Of a DNA stretch of 64,000 bases, positions 53,915 to 63,562 are shown piece by piece (position 1 is the stretch's first letter; each line of letters opens with the position of its first letter). Where the stretch lies: assembly GCF_008801815.1 (NCBI RefSeq), contig NZ_VZOX01000006.1. The stretch is one strand, 5' to 3'. The position numbers were made by a program, and so were the translations under genes. This DNA is from Edwardsiella anguillarum (lineage in GTDB: Bacteria > Pseudomonadota > Gammaproteobacteria > Enterobacterales > Enterobacteriaceae). The notes under the pieces are model-generated. The model saw only the letters and a list, made by a program, of their open reading frames with translations. It searched no databases and was not told the DNA's origin.

Positions 53915-54388
53915 ATGCTGAATATCGTACTCTTCGAACCTGAAATTCCACCCAACACCGGTAACATCATCCGACTGTGTGCCAATACCGGCTTTCACCT
54001 GCACCTGATAGAGCCCCTGGGCTTTACCTGGGACGATAAGCGCCTGCGCCGCGCCGGGCTGGACTACCATGAGTTCGCCAGCATTCGCCGTCACCATAAC
54101 TATTCGGCCTTCCTCGGCGGTGAAAAACCGACGCGGCTGTTCGCTCTAACGACCAAGGGAACCCCGGCCCACAGCGAGGTGACCTATCGCGACGGCGACT
54201 ACCTGCTCTTTGGCCCGGAGACCCGCGGCCTGCCGGCCACGATCCTAGACAGCCTGCCGGCAGCGCAGAAAATCCGCATCCCCATGCTGGCCAGTAGCCG
54301 CAGCATGAACCTGTCTAACGCGGTTTCCGTCGTCGTGTATGAGGCGTGGCGCCAGCTGGGCTATCCCGGCGCCCTGCGGCGTCAATAA
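53915..54388 (+). CDS. trmL: tRNA (cytidine/uridine-2'-O)-methyltransferase TrmL
   Basis: SPOUT-family enzyme that methylates the wobble 2'-OH of leucine tRNAs. It has 157 residues as in E. coli. The SAM-binding knot is visible at YLLFGPETRGLPATIL and PMLASSRSMNLSNAVSVVVY. N-terminal MLNIVLFEPEIPPNTGNIIR is characteristic. In E. coli it neighbours cysE, not cpxA, so a genome junction lies between 53872 and 53915. Confidence 0.95.
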   Translation: MLNIVLFEPEIPPNTGNIIRLCANTGFHLHLIEPLGFTWDDKRLRRAGLDYHEFASIRRHHNYSAFLGGEKPTRLFALTTKGTPAHSEVTYRDGDYLLFGPETRGLPATILDSLPAAQKIRIPMLASSRSMNLSNAVSVVVYEAWRQLGYPGALRRQ

Positions 54389-54393
54389 CGCGC

Positions 54394-54416
54394 GAGGGAC
54401 GTCATAGACGTCCCTC
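54394..54416. terminator. Hairpin between trmL and cysE
   Basis: GAGGGACGTC pairs with GACGTCCCTC around a 3-base loop, between the convergent genes. No T-run follows, so its strength as a terminator is uncertain. Confidence 0.55.
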
Positions 54417-54437
54417 TCACGGTACAATCGACCTCGG

Positions 54438-55259
54438 TTAAATACCGCTGCCGTCCGCAAAGTCATGGCTGCTGCCGTTAAAGCGCTGATCCATGTCCAT
54501 GGATGGCTTATCGCTCTCCGGACGGCCGACGATCCGCGCCGGAACGCCCGCCACCGTCGTATGGTCGGGTACCGGGTGCAGCACCACGGACCCTGCGCCG
54601 ATCTTGGCACCGCGTCCCACCTCGATATTACCCAGAATTTTAGCACCCGCACCGATCATCACCCCTTCACGGATCTTAGGATGACGATCGCCGCACTCTT
54701 TCCCGGTACCGCCCAGCGTCACTGACTGCAGGATCGAGACATCATTCTCCACGACCGCCGTTTCACCGATAACAATCCCGGTGGCATGATCGAGCATGAT
54801 CCCGCAGCCAATGCGCGCTGCCGGATGAATATCGACGCCAAAGGCCACCGAGATCTGATTCTGCAGATAAATAGCCAGAGCTCGCCGCTCCTGGCGCCAT
54901 AGCCAGTGTCCAATACGATAGGCCTGCAGCGCATGAAACCCTTTGAGGTACAGCAGCGGCGTCGAATACTTATCTACCGCCGGATCGCGCTGGCGAACCG
55001 CCAGGATATCGCGCGCGGCATACTCCACCATGCTGGGATCGGCGCGATAGGCCTCTTCGGCCACTTCACGGATCGCGATAGCCGGCATAATCGGATCAGC
55101 TAATTTATTAGCCAAAATATAGCTCAAGGCACCGGACAGGTTTTCATGCTTCAGCAAGGTGGCATGGAAAAAACTGGCCAGCATCGGCTCGCACTCCGCC
55201 AGTCCCCGAGCCTCTGTTTTAATATTTTGCCAGATGATTTCCAATTCTTCTGTCGACAT
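54438..55259 (-). CDS. cysE: Serine acetyltransferase
   Basis: Makes O-acetylserine, the committed step of cysteine synthesis, and is feedback-inhibited by cysteine. It has 273 residues as in E. coli. The helical N-terminus EELEIIWQNIKTEARGLAEC precedes a left-handed beta-helix of hexapeptide repeats, with the active-site block DIHPAARIGCGIMLDHATGI. The C-terminal tail ends in GSGI; the terminal Ile is needed for complex formation with CysK. Confidence 0.96.
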   Translation of the reverse strand: MSTEELEIIWQNIKTEARGLAECEPMLASFFHATLLKHENLSGALSYILANKLADPIMPAIAIREVAEEAYRADPSMVEYAARDILAVRQRDPAVDKYSTPLLYLKGFHALQAYRIGHWLWRQERRALAIYLQNQISVAFGVDIHPAARIGCGIMLDHATGIVIGETAVVENDVSILQSVTLGGTGKECGDRHPKIREGVMIGAGAKILGNIEVGRGAKIGAGSVVLHPVPDHTTVAGVPARIVGRPESDKPSMDMDQRFNGSSHDFADGSGI

Positions 55260-55548
55260 GATATTGCTCCCATCCTCGTAGTAGGCGGCGGCCGATGCGA
55301 ATAACAGATCCTCTGCGCTCCCTCCGTCACGTCAGACGCACAGGCCTGTCGCCGCCGAAATAGCGACGCTGCCGGGAGAGTCACCCAGCCGGGGTAAAGA
55401 GAGAATGGAGAAAATCTGACGATAAATGATGTAATTAATCAGACGCGGTGGCGCCCGGTCAAGGGGAGAGTGATGATTATCCCGAGAGACTCACACCCTG
55501 AGAGGAAAGAGCGGGTATCCGCCGGCCCGGCAGATACCCGCCAACGTA

Positions 55549-56565
55549 TCACCGGGCATTTTCATCCCGGCTGGCGCGCCCCAGCAACGAGAGCGCCGCC
55601 TCACGAACATCCTTATGGCGATACAACACCTGATAGATCTGCTCGGTGATCGGCATCTCCACGCCATAGCGCTGCGCCAGCGACATCACTTCTTTGGTGT
55701 TGCGGTAACCCTCGACTACCTGACCTATCTGCGTCTGGGCCTCATCGACGCCCATCCCCTGCCCCAGCATGATGCCAAAGCGGCGGTTGCGCGACTGATT
55801 GTCGGTACAGGTCAACACCAGATCACCCAGGCCGGCCATCCCCATAAAGGTCGCCGGATCGGCGCCAAGAGCAACCCCTAACCGACTCATTTCAGCAAGA
55901 CCGCGGGTGATCAGGGCCGTACGGGCATTGGCGCCAAAGCCGATGCCATCCGACATACCGGCACCGATAGCGATAACGTTTTTGACCGCACCGCCCAGCT
56001 GTACGCCGATGAAGTCCGGGTTACGATAGACGCGGAAGCTCTTGCCGCAGTGCAGCAGCTGCTGTAGCGCCTCGGCAAACGCCGCGTCCTGAGAGGCCAC
56101 GGCGATCGCCGTCGGCAACCCCGCCGCCAGCTCTTTGGCAAAGGTCGGCCCGGAGATCACCGCCAGCGGAATATCCGGCCCCAGCGCCTCACGCGCCACG
56201 TCCTGCAATAAACGCCCGGTTTCCGCCTCCAGCCCCTTGGTTGCCCACACCAGTCGCGCATCCGGCCTCAGGTGGGGACGCAACTGACGCAATACGTCAC
56301 CAAACACGTGGCTCGGCACGACCACGAGGACATCGCGGCTGGCTGACAGCGCACGGGACAAATCCGTCTCCAGCGACAGCGTGTCAGGGAAACGGACGTC
56401 CGGCAAAAAGGCTTGATTGCAGCGTGCAGCCTCCAGCGCCGCGATGTGCGCTGGATCGTGCCCCCACAGCACCACCGGGTGCCCGTTACGGGCCAGCGTA
56501 ATGGCCAATGCGGTGCCGTAAGAACCGGCACCGATAACGGCCATGGAAGCGACAGGCGTTGTCAT
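55549..56565 (-). CDS. gpsA: Glycerol-3-phosphate dehydrogenase (NAD(P)+)
   Basis: Makes sn-glycerol-3-phosphate for phospholipids. It has 338 residues (339 in E. coli). Dinucleotide motif VIGAGSYGTALAITLARNGH; catalytic lysine region VQLGGAVKNVIAIGAGMSDG; ATKGLEAETG is also conserved. Its ATG overlaps the secB stop by one base (TAATG), so the genes are coupled. Confidence 0.96.
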   Translation of the reverse strand: MTTPVASMAVIGAGSYGTALAITLARNGHPVVLWGHDPAHIAALEAARCNQAFLPDVRFPDTLSLETDLSRALSASRDVLVVVPSHVFGDVLRQLRPHLRPDARLVWATKGLEAETGRLLQDVAREALGPDIPLAVISGPTFAKELAAGLPTAIAVASQDAAFAEALQQLLHCGKSFRVYRNPDFIGVQLGGAVKNVIAIGAGMSDGIGFGANARTALITRGLAEMSRLGVALGADPATFMGMAGLGDLVLTCTDNQSRNRRFGIMLGQGMGVDEAQTQIGQVVEGYRNTKEVMSLAQRYGVEMPITEQIYQVLYRHKDVREAALSLLGRASRDENAR

Positions 56566-57026
56566 TACGCTTCCTGAGTCGGCTCTTCGCCGGCCTGCTG
56601 CTGCAGATAGCTCATGAACAGCGCGTCAAAGTTAACCGGTGCCAGGTTCAGCTGCGGGAAGGTGCCGCGGGCCACCAGGTTAGTGATGCATTCGCGGGCG
56701 TATGGGAACAGGATATTCGGGCAGTAGGCGCCCAGGCAGTGAGCCATCTGGGTACCTTCGATGCCGGCGATGGTAAAGATACCCGCCTGCTGGACTTCAC
56801 ACAGAAACGCCGTTTCGTCACCCATGGTCGCGGTAACCGTCACGCGCAGAACCACTTCAAACACCCCATCAGCCAGCTGGTTGGAGGCCGTATCCAAATC
56901 CAGTTTCACCTCCGGCTGCCACTCTTTCTGGAAAACGGCCGGTGCGTTCGGCGCTTCAAAGGAGATATCCTTCGTGTAGATACGCTGGATCTGGAAGGAC
57001 ATTTCAGTGTTATTTTGTTCAGACAT
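56565..57026 (-). CDS. secB: Protein-export chaperone SecB
   Basis: Tetrameric cytoplasmic chaperone that keeps preproteins unfolded and delivers them to SecA. It has 153 residues (155 in E. coli). Conserved stretches are MSFQIQRIYTKDISFEAPNA, LAHCLGAYCPNILFPYARE-like AHCLGAYCPNILFPYARECI and NLVARGTFPQLNLAPVNFDA. It lies in grxC-secB-gpsA order as in E. coli. Confidence 0.96.
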   Translation of the reverse strand: MSEQNNTEMSFQIQRIYTKDISFEAPNAPAVFQKEWQPEVKLDLDTASNQLADGVFEVVLRVTVTATMGDETAFLCEVQQAGIFTIAGIEGTQMAHCLGAYCPNILFPYARECITNLVARGTFPQLNLAPVNFDALFMSYLQQQAGEEPTQEA

Positions 57027-57082
57027 GGTTGGTTCCTAATCTTTAGGTAATGGGGTAATCCCTATCAAACATCAATGCCGGT

Positions 57083-57331
57083 TTACAGCAGCGGGTCAAG
57101 TTCACCGCGGGCATCCAGCGCGTGCAGGTCATCACAGCCACCAATATGACGCCCGTCGATAAAAATCTGCGGTACGGTAGTACGGCCGCTACGCGCGATC
57201 ATCTCCTCGCGCTTTTCCGAGTTTGCATCGATAGCGATCTCGTCAAACCCGGCGCCCTTGGCCGTCAGCAGCGCCTTGGCGCGCAGGCAAAATGGGCAGG
57301 TCGCTTTGGTATAAATTTCAACGTTGGCCAT
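57083..57331 (-). CDS. grxC: Glutaredoxin 3
   Basis: Small thioltransferase using glutathione. It has 82 residues (83 in E. coli). The redox motif is ATCPFCLRAKALL (CPFC in place of E. coli CPYC); the cis-proline block TTVPQIFIDGRHIGGCDDL is intact. The Phe in the active site also occurs in other glutaredoxins and should not abolish activity. Confidence 0.95.
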   Translation of the reverse strand: MANVEIYTKATCPFCLRAKALLTAKGAGFDEIAIDANSEKREEMIARSGRTTVPQIFIDGRHIGGCDDLHALDARGELDPLL

Positions 57332-57355
57332 GATGACTCCTCAGTCAATATCTGC

Positions 57356-57793
57356 TTATTTACCGCGGGCTAAGGGCAGATTATCACCCTGCCAGCCGGC
57401 GATACCGTCTTTCAGAGAATATACCTGCGCAAACCCGGCGTTAACCAAATGCTCGCCGGACTGACGGGAGGTCATACCGTTAGCACACACGACGATCACC
57501 GGCTGTGACTTATGCTTATCTAGCTCACCAAGGCTACCGCTCTTCAGCTCGCTCGGCGTCAGGTTTACGGCGTTGGCGATATGCCCTTTGCGGTACTCTT
57601 CACGCGTCCGGGTATCGACGACAACGGCGTCTTCTTTATTGATCAGATGGGTCGCCTGGCCGCGACTCACCTCTTTCACTTTAGAGAAACGGCTTTTAAG
57701 GGTCATGACGACAACCGCCACAAACAGCACAATCCACGCCACGCTCAGCACGGGGTGGGCAGTGACGAATTGCATAATCTCTTGCATTTGCAT
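57356..57793 (-). CDS. yibN: Membrane-anchored rhodanese-like protein YibN
   Basis: 145 residues. One N-terminal membrane segment (LSVAWIVLFVAVVVMTL) is followed by a rhodanese domain; the active-site loop is VVCANGMTSRQSGEHLV with the catalytic Cys. AVVVDTRTREEYRKGHIANA is the usual entrance motif. The physiological role is poorly known. It is first in yibN-grxC-secB-gpsA, 24 bases ahead of grxC. Confidence 0.93.
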   Translation of the reverse strand: MQMQEIMQFVTAHPVLSVAWIVLFVAVVVMTLKSRFSKVKEVSRGQATHLINKEDAVVVDTRTREEYRKGHIANAVNLTPSELKSGSLGELDKHKSQPVIVVCANGMTSRQSGEHLVNAGFAQVYSLKDGIAGWQGDNLPLARGK

Positions 57794-58172
57794 GGGGGGT
57801 TACTACTCCCGATCGGTTAAGGGCTAAATCAAAGGATCAGAGTATACCTTTGCCTCGCTCCAAATACAGCCGATTACCGAGCGCCGGGCGCTGAAACTGC
57901 GGCCTGGCACGAAAATTTACCCCGGGCCATCGCCTCACCCGCGTCGGGACGGGACACAAAAGGGCTTCCCTTGATCTTTCTGCAGCCAATCCGCCATGGA
58001 TTGTAGTAAAATTACGCTAATTCACGACAGAATAGCCGTGTATATTGGGTTGTGTCCCGCCTCTTTCCGCACTGCGCCTGCCGCTCGCGCCGACTGGACA
58101 GCGCTGGCGTAGTCCACACCGCGTGTGCACGGCTATTCATTCTTGAACTTATCAACATATGAGGTTGTTGCA
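57794..58172. promoter_or_regulatory. Divergent promoter region yibN / gpmM
   Basis: 379 bases with no supported gene. It must contain the promoters for yibN-grxC-secB-gpsA (minus) and gpmM-envC-yibQ (plus). I cannot fix the elements by eye. Confidence 0.5.
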
Positions 58173-59717
58173 ATGTCGAACGCCAAAAAACCGATGGTTC
58201 TGGTGATCCTTGACGGCTATGGTTACCGTGAAGATCAGCAGGACAACGCAATTCTCAACGCTAAGCGTCCGGTGATGAACCGCCTGTGGGCTGAATATCC
58301 GCATACGCTGATCTCCGCATCCGGTCTGGATGTCGGCCTGCCGGATGGTCAGATGGGCAACTCCGAAGTCGGTCATGTCAACCTGGGCGCCGGGCGCATC
58401 GTATACCAGGATCTGACCCGTCTGGACAAAGAGATCAAAGAGGGCGACTTCTACAGCAATGCCGCGCTGACCCACGCCGTGGATGATGCCGTTGCCGCCG
58501 GTAAGGCAGTACACATCATGGGCCTGATGTCCCCTGGCGGAGTACACAGCCACGAAGACCATATCCTGGCGATGGTAGATCTGGCAGCCCAGCGCGGCGC
58601 AGAGGCCATCTATCTGCACGCTTTCCTCGATGGTCGCGACACCCCGCCGCGTAGTGCGGAATCAACACTGAAACGATTCACTGACCATTTCGCCGAGCTC
58701 GGCAAAGGGCGCATCGCCTCGCTGATCGGCCGTTACTACGCCATGGATCGCGACAACCGTTGGGATCGTGTCGAGCTGGCCTACGATCTGTTGACCGACG
58801 CCAAGGGTGAATTCCACGCCGATAATGCCATCGATGGGCTGCAGGCTGCTTATGCCCGCGGTGAAAATGACGAGTTTGTTAAGCCGACCGTCATCCGCGC
58901 CGCAGGCCAGGCCGACGCCGCAATGCAGGATGGCGACGCGCTGATTTTCATGAACTTCCGCGCCGACCGCGCACGTCAGATCACCCGCGCCTTCGTGAAC
59001 GCTGACTTCGACGGCTTCACCCGCCGCAAAACCGTTAAGCTGGGCAGCTTTGTCATGCTGACCGAGTATGCCGCCGACATCAAGACCGAATGCGCCTACC
59101 CGCCGGCCTCGCTGAGCAATACCCTGGGTGAGTGGCTGATGAAGCACAATAAAACCCAGCTGCGCATCTCCGAAACCGAAAAATACGCGCACGTCACCTT
59201 CTTCTATAACGGCGGCGTAGAAGATCCATTCAACGGTGAAGATCGCATCCTGATCAACTCACCGAAAGTGGCGACCTACGATCTGCAGCCGGAGATGAGT
59301 TCAACCGAGCTGACCGAAAAGCTGCTCTCCGCCATCAGCAGCGGCAAGTATGACACTATCATCTGTAACTATCCGAACGGCGACATGGTTGGCCACACCG
59401 GCGTTTACGATGCGGCGATCAAAGCCGTCGAGGCGCTGGACGCCTGTATTGGCCAGGTAGTTGACGCCGTGCAGAAAGCCGACGGTCAGCTGCTGATCAC
59501 CGCCGACCACGGCAACGCGGAGCTGATGCGCGATCAGGAAAGCGGCCAGCCGTATACGGCGCACACCAACCTGCCGGTACCGCTGATCTACATCGGCAAG
59601 CAGGCTAGCGCTGTCGAGGGCGGGAAACTATCCGACATCGCCCCGACCATGCTGACCCTGATGGGGATGGATGTCCCGCAAGAGATGACTGGCAAGCCGC
59701 TGTTCATCGTGAAATAA
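58173..59717 (+). CDS. gpmM: Phosphoglycerate mutase, cofactor-independent
   Basis: Mn-dependent alkaline-phosphatase-fold mutase of glycolysis. It has 514 residues as in E. coli. The start VLVILDGYGYREDQQDNAI carries metal ligands; the phospho-Ser block is PDGQMGNSEVGHVNLGAGRI; LLITADHGNAELMRD and HTNLPVPLIYIG hold further ligands. ATG 58173 is the family start; the longer frame from 58125 lacks support. Confidence 0.97.
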   Translation: MSNAKKPMVLVILDGYGYREDQQDNAILNAKRPVMNRLWAEYPHTLISASGLDVGLPDGQMGNSEVGHVNLGAGRIVYQDLTRLDKEIKEGDFYSNAALTHAVDDAVAAGKAVHIMGLMSPGGVHSHEDHILAMVDLAAQRGAEAIYLHAFLDGRDTPPRSAESTLKRFTDHFAELGKGRIASLIGRYYAMDRDNRWDRVELAYDLLTDAKGEFHADNAIDGLQAAYARGENDEFVKPTVIRAAGQADAAMQDGDALIFMNFRADRARQITRAFVNADFDGFTRRKTVKLGSFVMLTEYAADIKTECAYPPASLSNTLGEWLMKHNKTQLRISETEKYAHVTFFYNGGVEDPFNGEDRILINSPKVATYDLQPEMSSTELTEKLLSAISSGKYDTIICNYPNGDMVGHTGVYDAAIKAVEALDACIGQVVDAVQKADGQLLITADHGNAELMRDQESGQPYTAHTNLPVPLIYIGKQASAVEGGKLSDIAPTMLTLMGMDVPQEMTGKPLFIVK

Positions 59718-59726
59718 TCGATCCCC

Positions 59727-61079
59727 ATGAGGGGAAAAGATCTGTTTCACATGCCCAGCGCAGGCTCAGCGTCATCCGTCGGAAGTACCCCGTGCGCCGC
59801 TCCAGCGGCGCACGCGTTCCGCGGCGCCTCGCCCCTGCTGCCCATCTTCTGTGCCGGCGCACTGTTCGCCGGCATCAGCCTTTTCCCCTGCGCCGCATTC
59901 AGCGCAGACAGCAACAAACAGCAGCTACAGTCCATCCAGCAGGACATTGCTGAAAAAGAGAAGAGCGTCAAACAGCAGCAGCAGCAGCGCGCATCCCTGC
60001 AAGATCAGCTCAAAGCCCAAGAAAAACAAATAGCCCAGGCTGGCAGAGCCCTGCACGATACCCAGGCCGAACTCACCCAGCTTGAGCAGCAGGTCACCGC
60101 GCTCAGCACCTCTATCCGCAAACTGCAAAGCAAAGAGAATGGACAGAGTAAGCTATTAGCACAGCAGCTGGATATGGCGTTTCGTCTCGGCCGCCACACT
60201 GGGATGCAGGTCCTGCTCAACGGTGAAGAGAGCCAGCGCAGTGAGCGGTTGCTGTCCTATTTCGGCTATCTGAACATCGCCCGGCAGCAGAATATCGCCG
60301 CGCTGCAGGAGACCCGCACCGACCTCAGCCAGCAAAAGCGTGAGCTGGAAAGCGCTAAGACCAAGCAAAAAGAGGTTCTGGCTACTCAGCAACAGGCTCA
60401 GCAGCTGCTGCAACAGGCGCGCGCCAACCGCCAAAAAACGCTGACGGCGCTGGAGAGCTCTTTGGCCAAAGATCAGCAGCAGCTCGGTGAGCTGCGCCAG
60501 AATGAAACTCGCCTGCGCGACAAGATAGCCCGCGCCGAACGAGAGGCCCGTGCCCGAGCCGAACGCGAAGCACGTGAAGCCGCCCGCGTTCGGGCCGAAA
60601 TGAAAGCAAAAGAAGCCCAGGCCAAGAAAAAAGGCACCACCTATAAACCCAGCGAAAACGAGCGGGCGCTGCTGGCCAGAACAGGCGGCCTGGGACGCCC
60701 GGCTGGTCAGGCGATCTGGCCGGTACGGGGACGCACTATCCATGGCTTTGGTGAGCCGTTGCAGGGTGAACTGCGCTGGAAAGGCATGGTCATTGCCGCG
60801 CCGGAAGGCAGCGAAGTCCGCGCCATCGCCGACGGCCGCGTATTGCTGGCCGACTGGCTCCAGGGGTATGGGCTGGTGGTTGTCGTTGAACACGGCAAGG
60901 GCGACATGAGCCTGTATGGCTATAACCAGAGCGCCTTGGTTAACGTCGGCGCGCAGGTCAAAGCCGGGCAGCCGATTGCGCTGGTCGGTGACAGCGGCGG
61001 TCAGGGGCAGTCGGCCCTGTACTTCGAAATTCGTCGTCAGGGGCAGGCGGTGAACCCGCGGCCGTGGCTGGGGCGCTAA
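59727..61079 (+). CDS. envC: Murein hydrolase activator EnvC
   Basis: Periplasmic divisome protein that activates amidases AmiA/AmiB during septum splitting. 450 residues (419 in E. coli). A long basic/neutral N-terminus precedes the signal core LLPIFCAGALFAGISLF, with cleavage near AAFSA. Long coiled coils (about 60-290) follow, then a C-terminal LytM domain: GMVIAAPEGSEVRAIADGRV, VVVEHGKGDMSLYGYN. As in other EnvC proteins, the LytM metal-binding residues are incomplete. The start is uncertain: ATG 59727 lacks a good ribosome-binding site, and ATG 59751 downstream is an alternative. It follows gpmM by 10 bases. Confidence 0.93.
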   Translation: MRGKDLFHMPSAGSASSVGSTPCAAPAAHAFRGASPLLPIFCAGALFAGISLFPCAAFSADSNKQQLQSIQQDIAEKEKSVKQQQQQRASLQDQLKAQEKQIAQAGRALHDTQAELTQLEQQVTALSTSIRKLQSKENGQSKLLAQQLDMAFRLGRHTGMQVLLNGEESQRSERLLSYFGYLNIARQQNIAALQETRTDLSQQKRELESAKTKQKEVLATQQQAQQLLQQARANRQKTLTALESSLAKDQQQLGELRQNETRLRDKIARAEREARARAEREAREAARVRAEMKAKEAQAKKKGTTYKPSENERALLARTGGLGRPAGQAIWPVRGRTIHGFGEPLQGELRWKGMVIAAPEGSEVRAIADGRVLLADWLQGYGLVVVVEHGKGDMSLYGYNQSALVNVGAQVKAGQPIALVGDSGGQGQSALYFEIRRQGQAVNPRPWLGR

Positions 61080-61132
61080 CGCTGGCATTCATCGCTTCGC
61101 CATTACGCTGGTACAGAGAGAAGGAATAAGCC

Positions 61133-62062
61133 TTGCGCTCACTGATCCGTCTTAGTTCACTGGCGCTGCTTTGCAGCGCACTGGCTGCGCCGGCGCTGGC
61201 CGGAAAGCTCGCCATCGTCATCGATGACTTCGGGTATCGCCCCCGCGAAGAAAACCAGGTGCTGGAGATGCCGTTACCCGTTACCATCGCCGTCTTGCCC
61301 AATGCGCCCCACGCACGCGAGATGGCGCTACGCGCCCACGCACAGGGGCGCGAGATCTTGATCCACCTACCGATGGCCCCCCTCAGCAAACAGCCGCTTG
61401 AGCGCGATACCCTACAGCCCGCCATGAGCGAGGCGGAGATCCAGAGGATTATCCGCCAGGCGGTGGGTAACGTGCCTTATGCCGTCGGCATGAACAACCA
61501 TATGGGCAGCGCCATGACCTCCAGCCTAACCGGTATGCAAAAAGTCATGCGGGCGCTGGAGCAATACAATTTGCTCTACTTTCTCGACAGCATGACCATT
61601 GGCCATAGCCAAGTCAGCAATGCCGCCCAGGGGACAGGTATCAAGGTTATCAAGCGCAAAGTCTTTCTGGATGACGCTCAGAGCGAGAGCGCCATCCGGA
61701 CGCAGTTCAATCGCGCGATAACCCTCGCGCGGCGCAATGGCTCCGCCATCGCCATCGGTCACCCGCATCCGGCCACGGTACGCGTCCTGCAGCAGATGCT
61801 GCGCACCCTGCCGTCGGATATCACCCTGGTCAGGCCCAGCGCCTTACTCAACGAAGCCGCGCGCCCCGATCCGGTACCGTTGGTCAAGCCAGCGCATCCC
61901 CCGCTTAAACGTCCCACGTTCGGCGGCATCAGACAGTGCCGGGTACAGCACGCCTCCACGCCGGTTCATGTCTCTCAGGCATGGCAGATCGTGGCTGAAG
62001 GGGTTAGGGACACCGAGCCGGTTAAATGGCTGCAGGCGCGCTGGCGCTTCTGGCTGGGATGA
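61133..62062 (+). CDS. yibQ: Divergent polysaccharide deacetylase family protein YibQ
   Basis: 309 residues with a signal peptide (LALLCSALAAPALA, cleaved before GKLAI). The fold's metal motif is LAIVIDDFGYRPREENQ; AREMALRAHAQGREILIHLP and AVGMNNHMGSAMTS are conserved in the divergent deacetylase-2 family. The substrate is unknown; proximity to envC suggests cell-wall work. TTG 61133 follows AAGGAATAAG. It is third in gpmM-envC-yibQ. Confidence 0.9.
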   Translation: MRSLIRLSSLALLCSALAAPALAGKLAIVIDDFGYRPREENQVLEMPLPVTIAVLPNAPHAREMALRAHAQGREILIHLPMAPLSKQPLERDTLQPAMSEAEIQRIIRQAVGNVPYAVGMNNHMGSAMTSSLTGMQKVMRALEQYNLLYFLDSMTIGHSQVSNAAQGTGIKVIKRKVFLDDAQSESAIRTQFNRAITLARRNGSAIAIGHPHPATVRVLQQMLRTLPSDITLVRPSALLNEAARPDPVPLVKPAHPPLKRPTFGGIRQCRVQHASTPVHVSQAWQIVAEGVRDTEPVKWLQARWRFWLG

Positions 62063-62069
62063 CAGACAT

Positions 62070-62105
62070 AAAAAAGCGGGGCAAACATTGCCCCGCTTTT
62101 TTATT
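62070..62105. terminator. Terminator between yibQ and maoP
   Basis: An AAAAAAGCGGGGCAA/TTGCCCCGCTTTTTT hairpin serves the convergent genes and touches the maoP stop. Confidence 0.9.
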
Positions 62106-62442
62106 AATCATCTGACTCGGTATAGTCTTCAGCCCCTTCCATCTGCGGCTTACCGCCGGAGAGCGTATGAAAACGCTTGGGACGACGGATACGGGTGACA
62201 TACTTCGCCCATACCTTCTCCGCCTCCGTCGCAGGCTGACGCTCACCGCGGCATACGGCAACAAACAGAGCTTCTTCGTCTGTCTGCGCCTCGCGAGTAC
62301 CGAGATCCAATTCATTAAATGCATACCCAAAACGCTCAAGTAGCTGAGCCTCTTTGATCGTAAAGTCCCCATGACGCGAAAAGCCGCGCGGGTAGTGCTT
62401 GTTATCAAAGAAACGATGAGTAGTGTGGAAGCTTTCCGCCAT
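62104..62442 (-). CDS. maoP: Macrodomain Ori protein MaoP (YifE)
   Basis: 112 residues as in E. coli. With the maoS site, MaoP organises the Ori macrodomain of the chromosome. N-terminal ESFHTTHRFFDNKHYPRGFS and FTIKEAQLLERFGYAFNELD are family features. A maoS site, expected near the gene, could not be identified by eye. It is divergent from hdfR as in E. coli. Confidence 0.93.
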   Translation of the reverse strand: MAESFHTTHRFFDNKHYPRGFSRHGDFTIKEAQLLERFGYAFNELDLGTREAQTDEEALFVAVCRGERQPATEAEKVWAKYVTRIRRPKRFHTLSGGKPQMEGAEDYTESDD

Positions 62443-62561
62443 CTGACACGCTCCTAATTCTCTATGGCCGTGCTATTTATGGCGCGGAGTATTAGTTAGC
62501 CTTGACAACCTGTAAAACAAAACATTTAAATCATCATGATTAAAATTTTTATGGATACGCC

Positions 62562-63383
62562 GTGGATACCGAATTACTCAAAACCTTTCTGGAAGTCAGC
62601 CGTACCCGCCACTTTGGTAAGGCGGCCGAATCACTGTACCTGACACAGTCCGCCGTCAGCTTCCGCATCCGTCAGTTGGAAAATCAAGTAGGTACCGAGC
62701 TATTCACTCGCCACCGCAATAACATTCAGCTCACGCCGGCCGGGCAGACTCTCGTGCCCTATGCAGAGAATCTGATGAATACCTGGCTATTGGCTAAGCA
62801 GGAGATGATCAACGCCCGCCAGCATAAGGCGCTGTCACTGGGAGCTCCGGCATTGCTATGGGAGTCTGTGCTGACCGACTGGCTTGCCCGGCTCTACGGC
62901 AATCATCCCACGCAGATGCTAGAGGCCCGCACAGGCCAACGCCATATTCATATCCGCCAGTTGCATGAGCGCCATCTGGATCTGCTCATCGCAACCGAAA
63001 TCCCCAAAGCCGATGAGTTTACAAGCGAACGGGTCGGTGAGTTTACGCTGGGGCTCTATGCCGCCGGCAAAAGTGCGTCGGTACGGCCATTCATCCGCCT
63101 CGACTGGGGAGCCGACTTCAGCCCACAGCCCTCGCCGCTGATCGAGAGTGGCGCTCCCCTGCTGGAGAGTAGCTCACTGCTGATAGCCGAGCGTATTCTG
63201 CGTCAGCTGCACGCCAGCGCGTTTTTACCCATCTCTTGGGCTGCCAGTGACTTACAGCAGCTAACCCACCCAGAAACGCTAATAAGGCCGATCTATGCCA
63301 TCTGGCTGCGCAACAGCGACCGTGTAGATGAGATCCACCCCATGGTGCATGATCTGCGCCGTTTTTTGATGCTGAGCGCCTGA
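62562..63383 (+). CDS. hdfR: LysR-family regulator HdfR
   Basis: LysR-type regulator; in E. coli it represses flhDC and is controlled by H-NS. 273 residues. The N-terminal helix-turn-helix is MDTELLKTFLEVSRTRHFGK, AAESLYLTQSAVSFRIRQLE; NQVGTELFTRHRNNIQLTPA follows. The effector domain (90-270) includes QLHERHLDLLIATEIPKADE. The start is GTG 62562. It adjoins the rRNA operon's tRNA genes exactly as in E. coli. Confidence 0.94.
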   Translation: MDTELLKTFLEVSRTRHFGKAAESLYLTQSAVSFRIRQLENQVGTELFTRHRNNIQLTPAGQTLVPYAENLMNTWLLAKQEMINARQHKALSLGAPALLWESVLTDWLARLYGNHPTQMLEARTGQRHIHIRQLHERHLDLLIATEIPKADEFTSERVGEFTLGLYAAGKSASVRPFIRLDWGADFSPQPSPLIESGAPLLESSSLLIAERILRQLHASAFLPISWAASDLQQLTHPETLIRPIYAIWLRNSDRVDEIHPMVHDLRRFLMLSA

Positions 63384-63442
63384 GGGCGCCGGTATTATCG
63401 CGGTGAAATAACGTCGTGCGAAAACGTTGTTAGGGGAAAAAC

Positions 63443-63475
63443 AAAAAAGCCTTCTGTTTTCACAGAAGGCTTTTT
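63443..63475. terminator. rRNA operon terminator / hdfR terminator
   Basis: An AAAAAGCCTTCTGT/ACAGAAGGCTTTTT hairpin. On the minus strand it ends the rRNA-tRNA transcript; on the plus strand it can end hdfR. Confidence 0.85.
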
Positions 63476-63478
63476 ATC

Positions 63479-63554
<76 letters not shown>

Positions 63555-63562
63555 AAATAGGG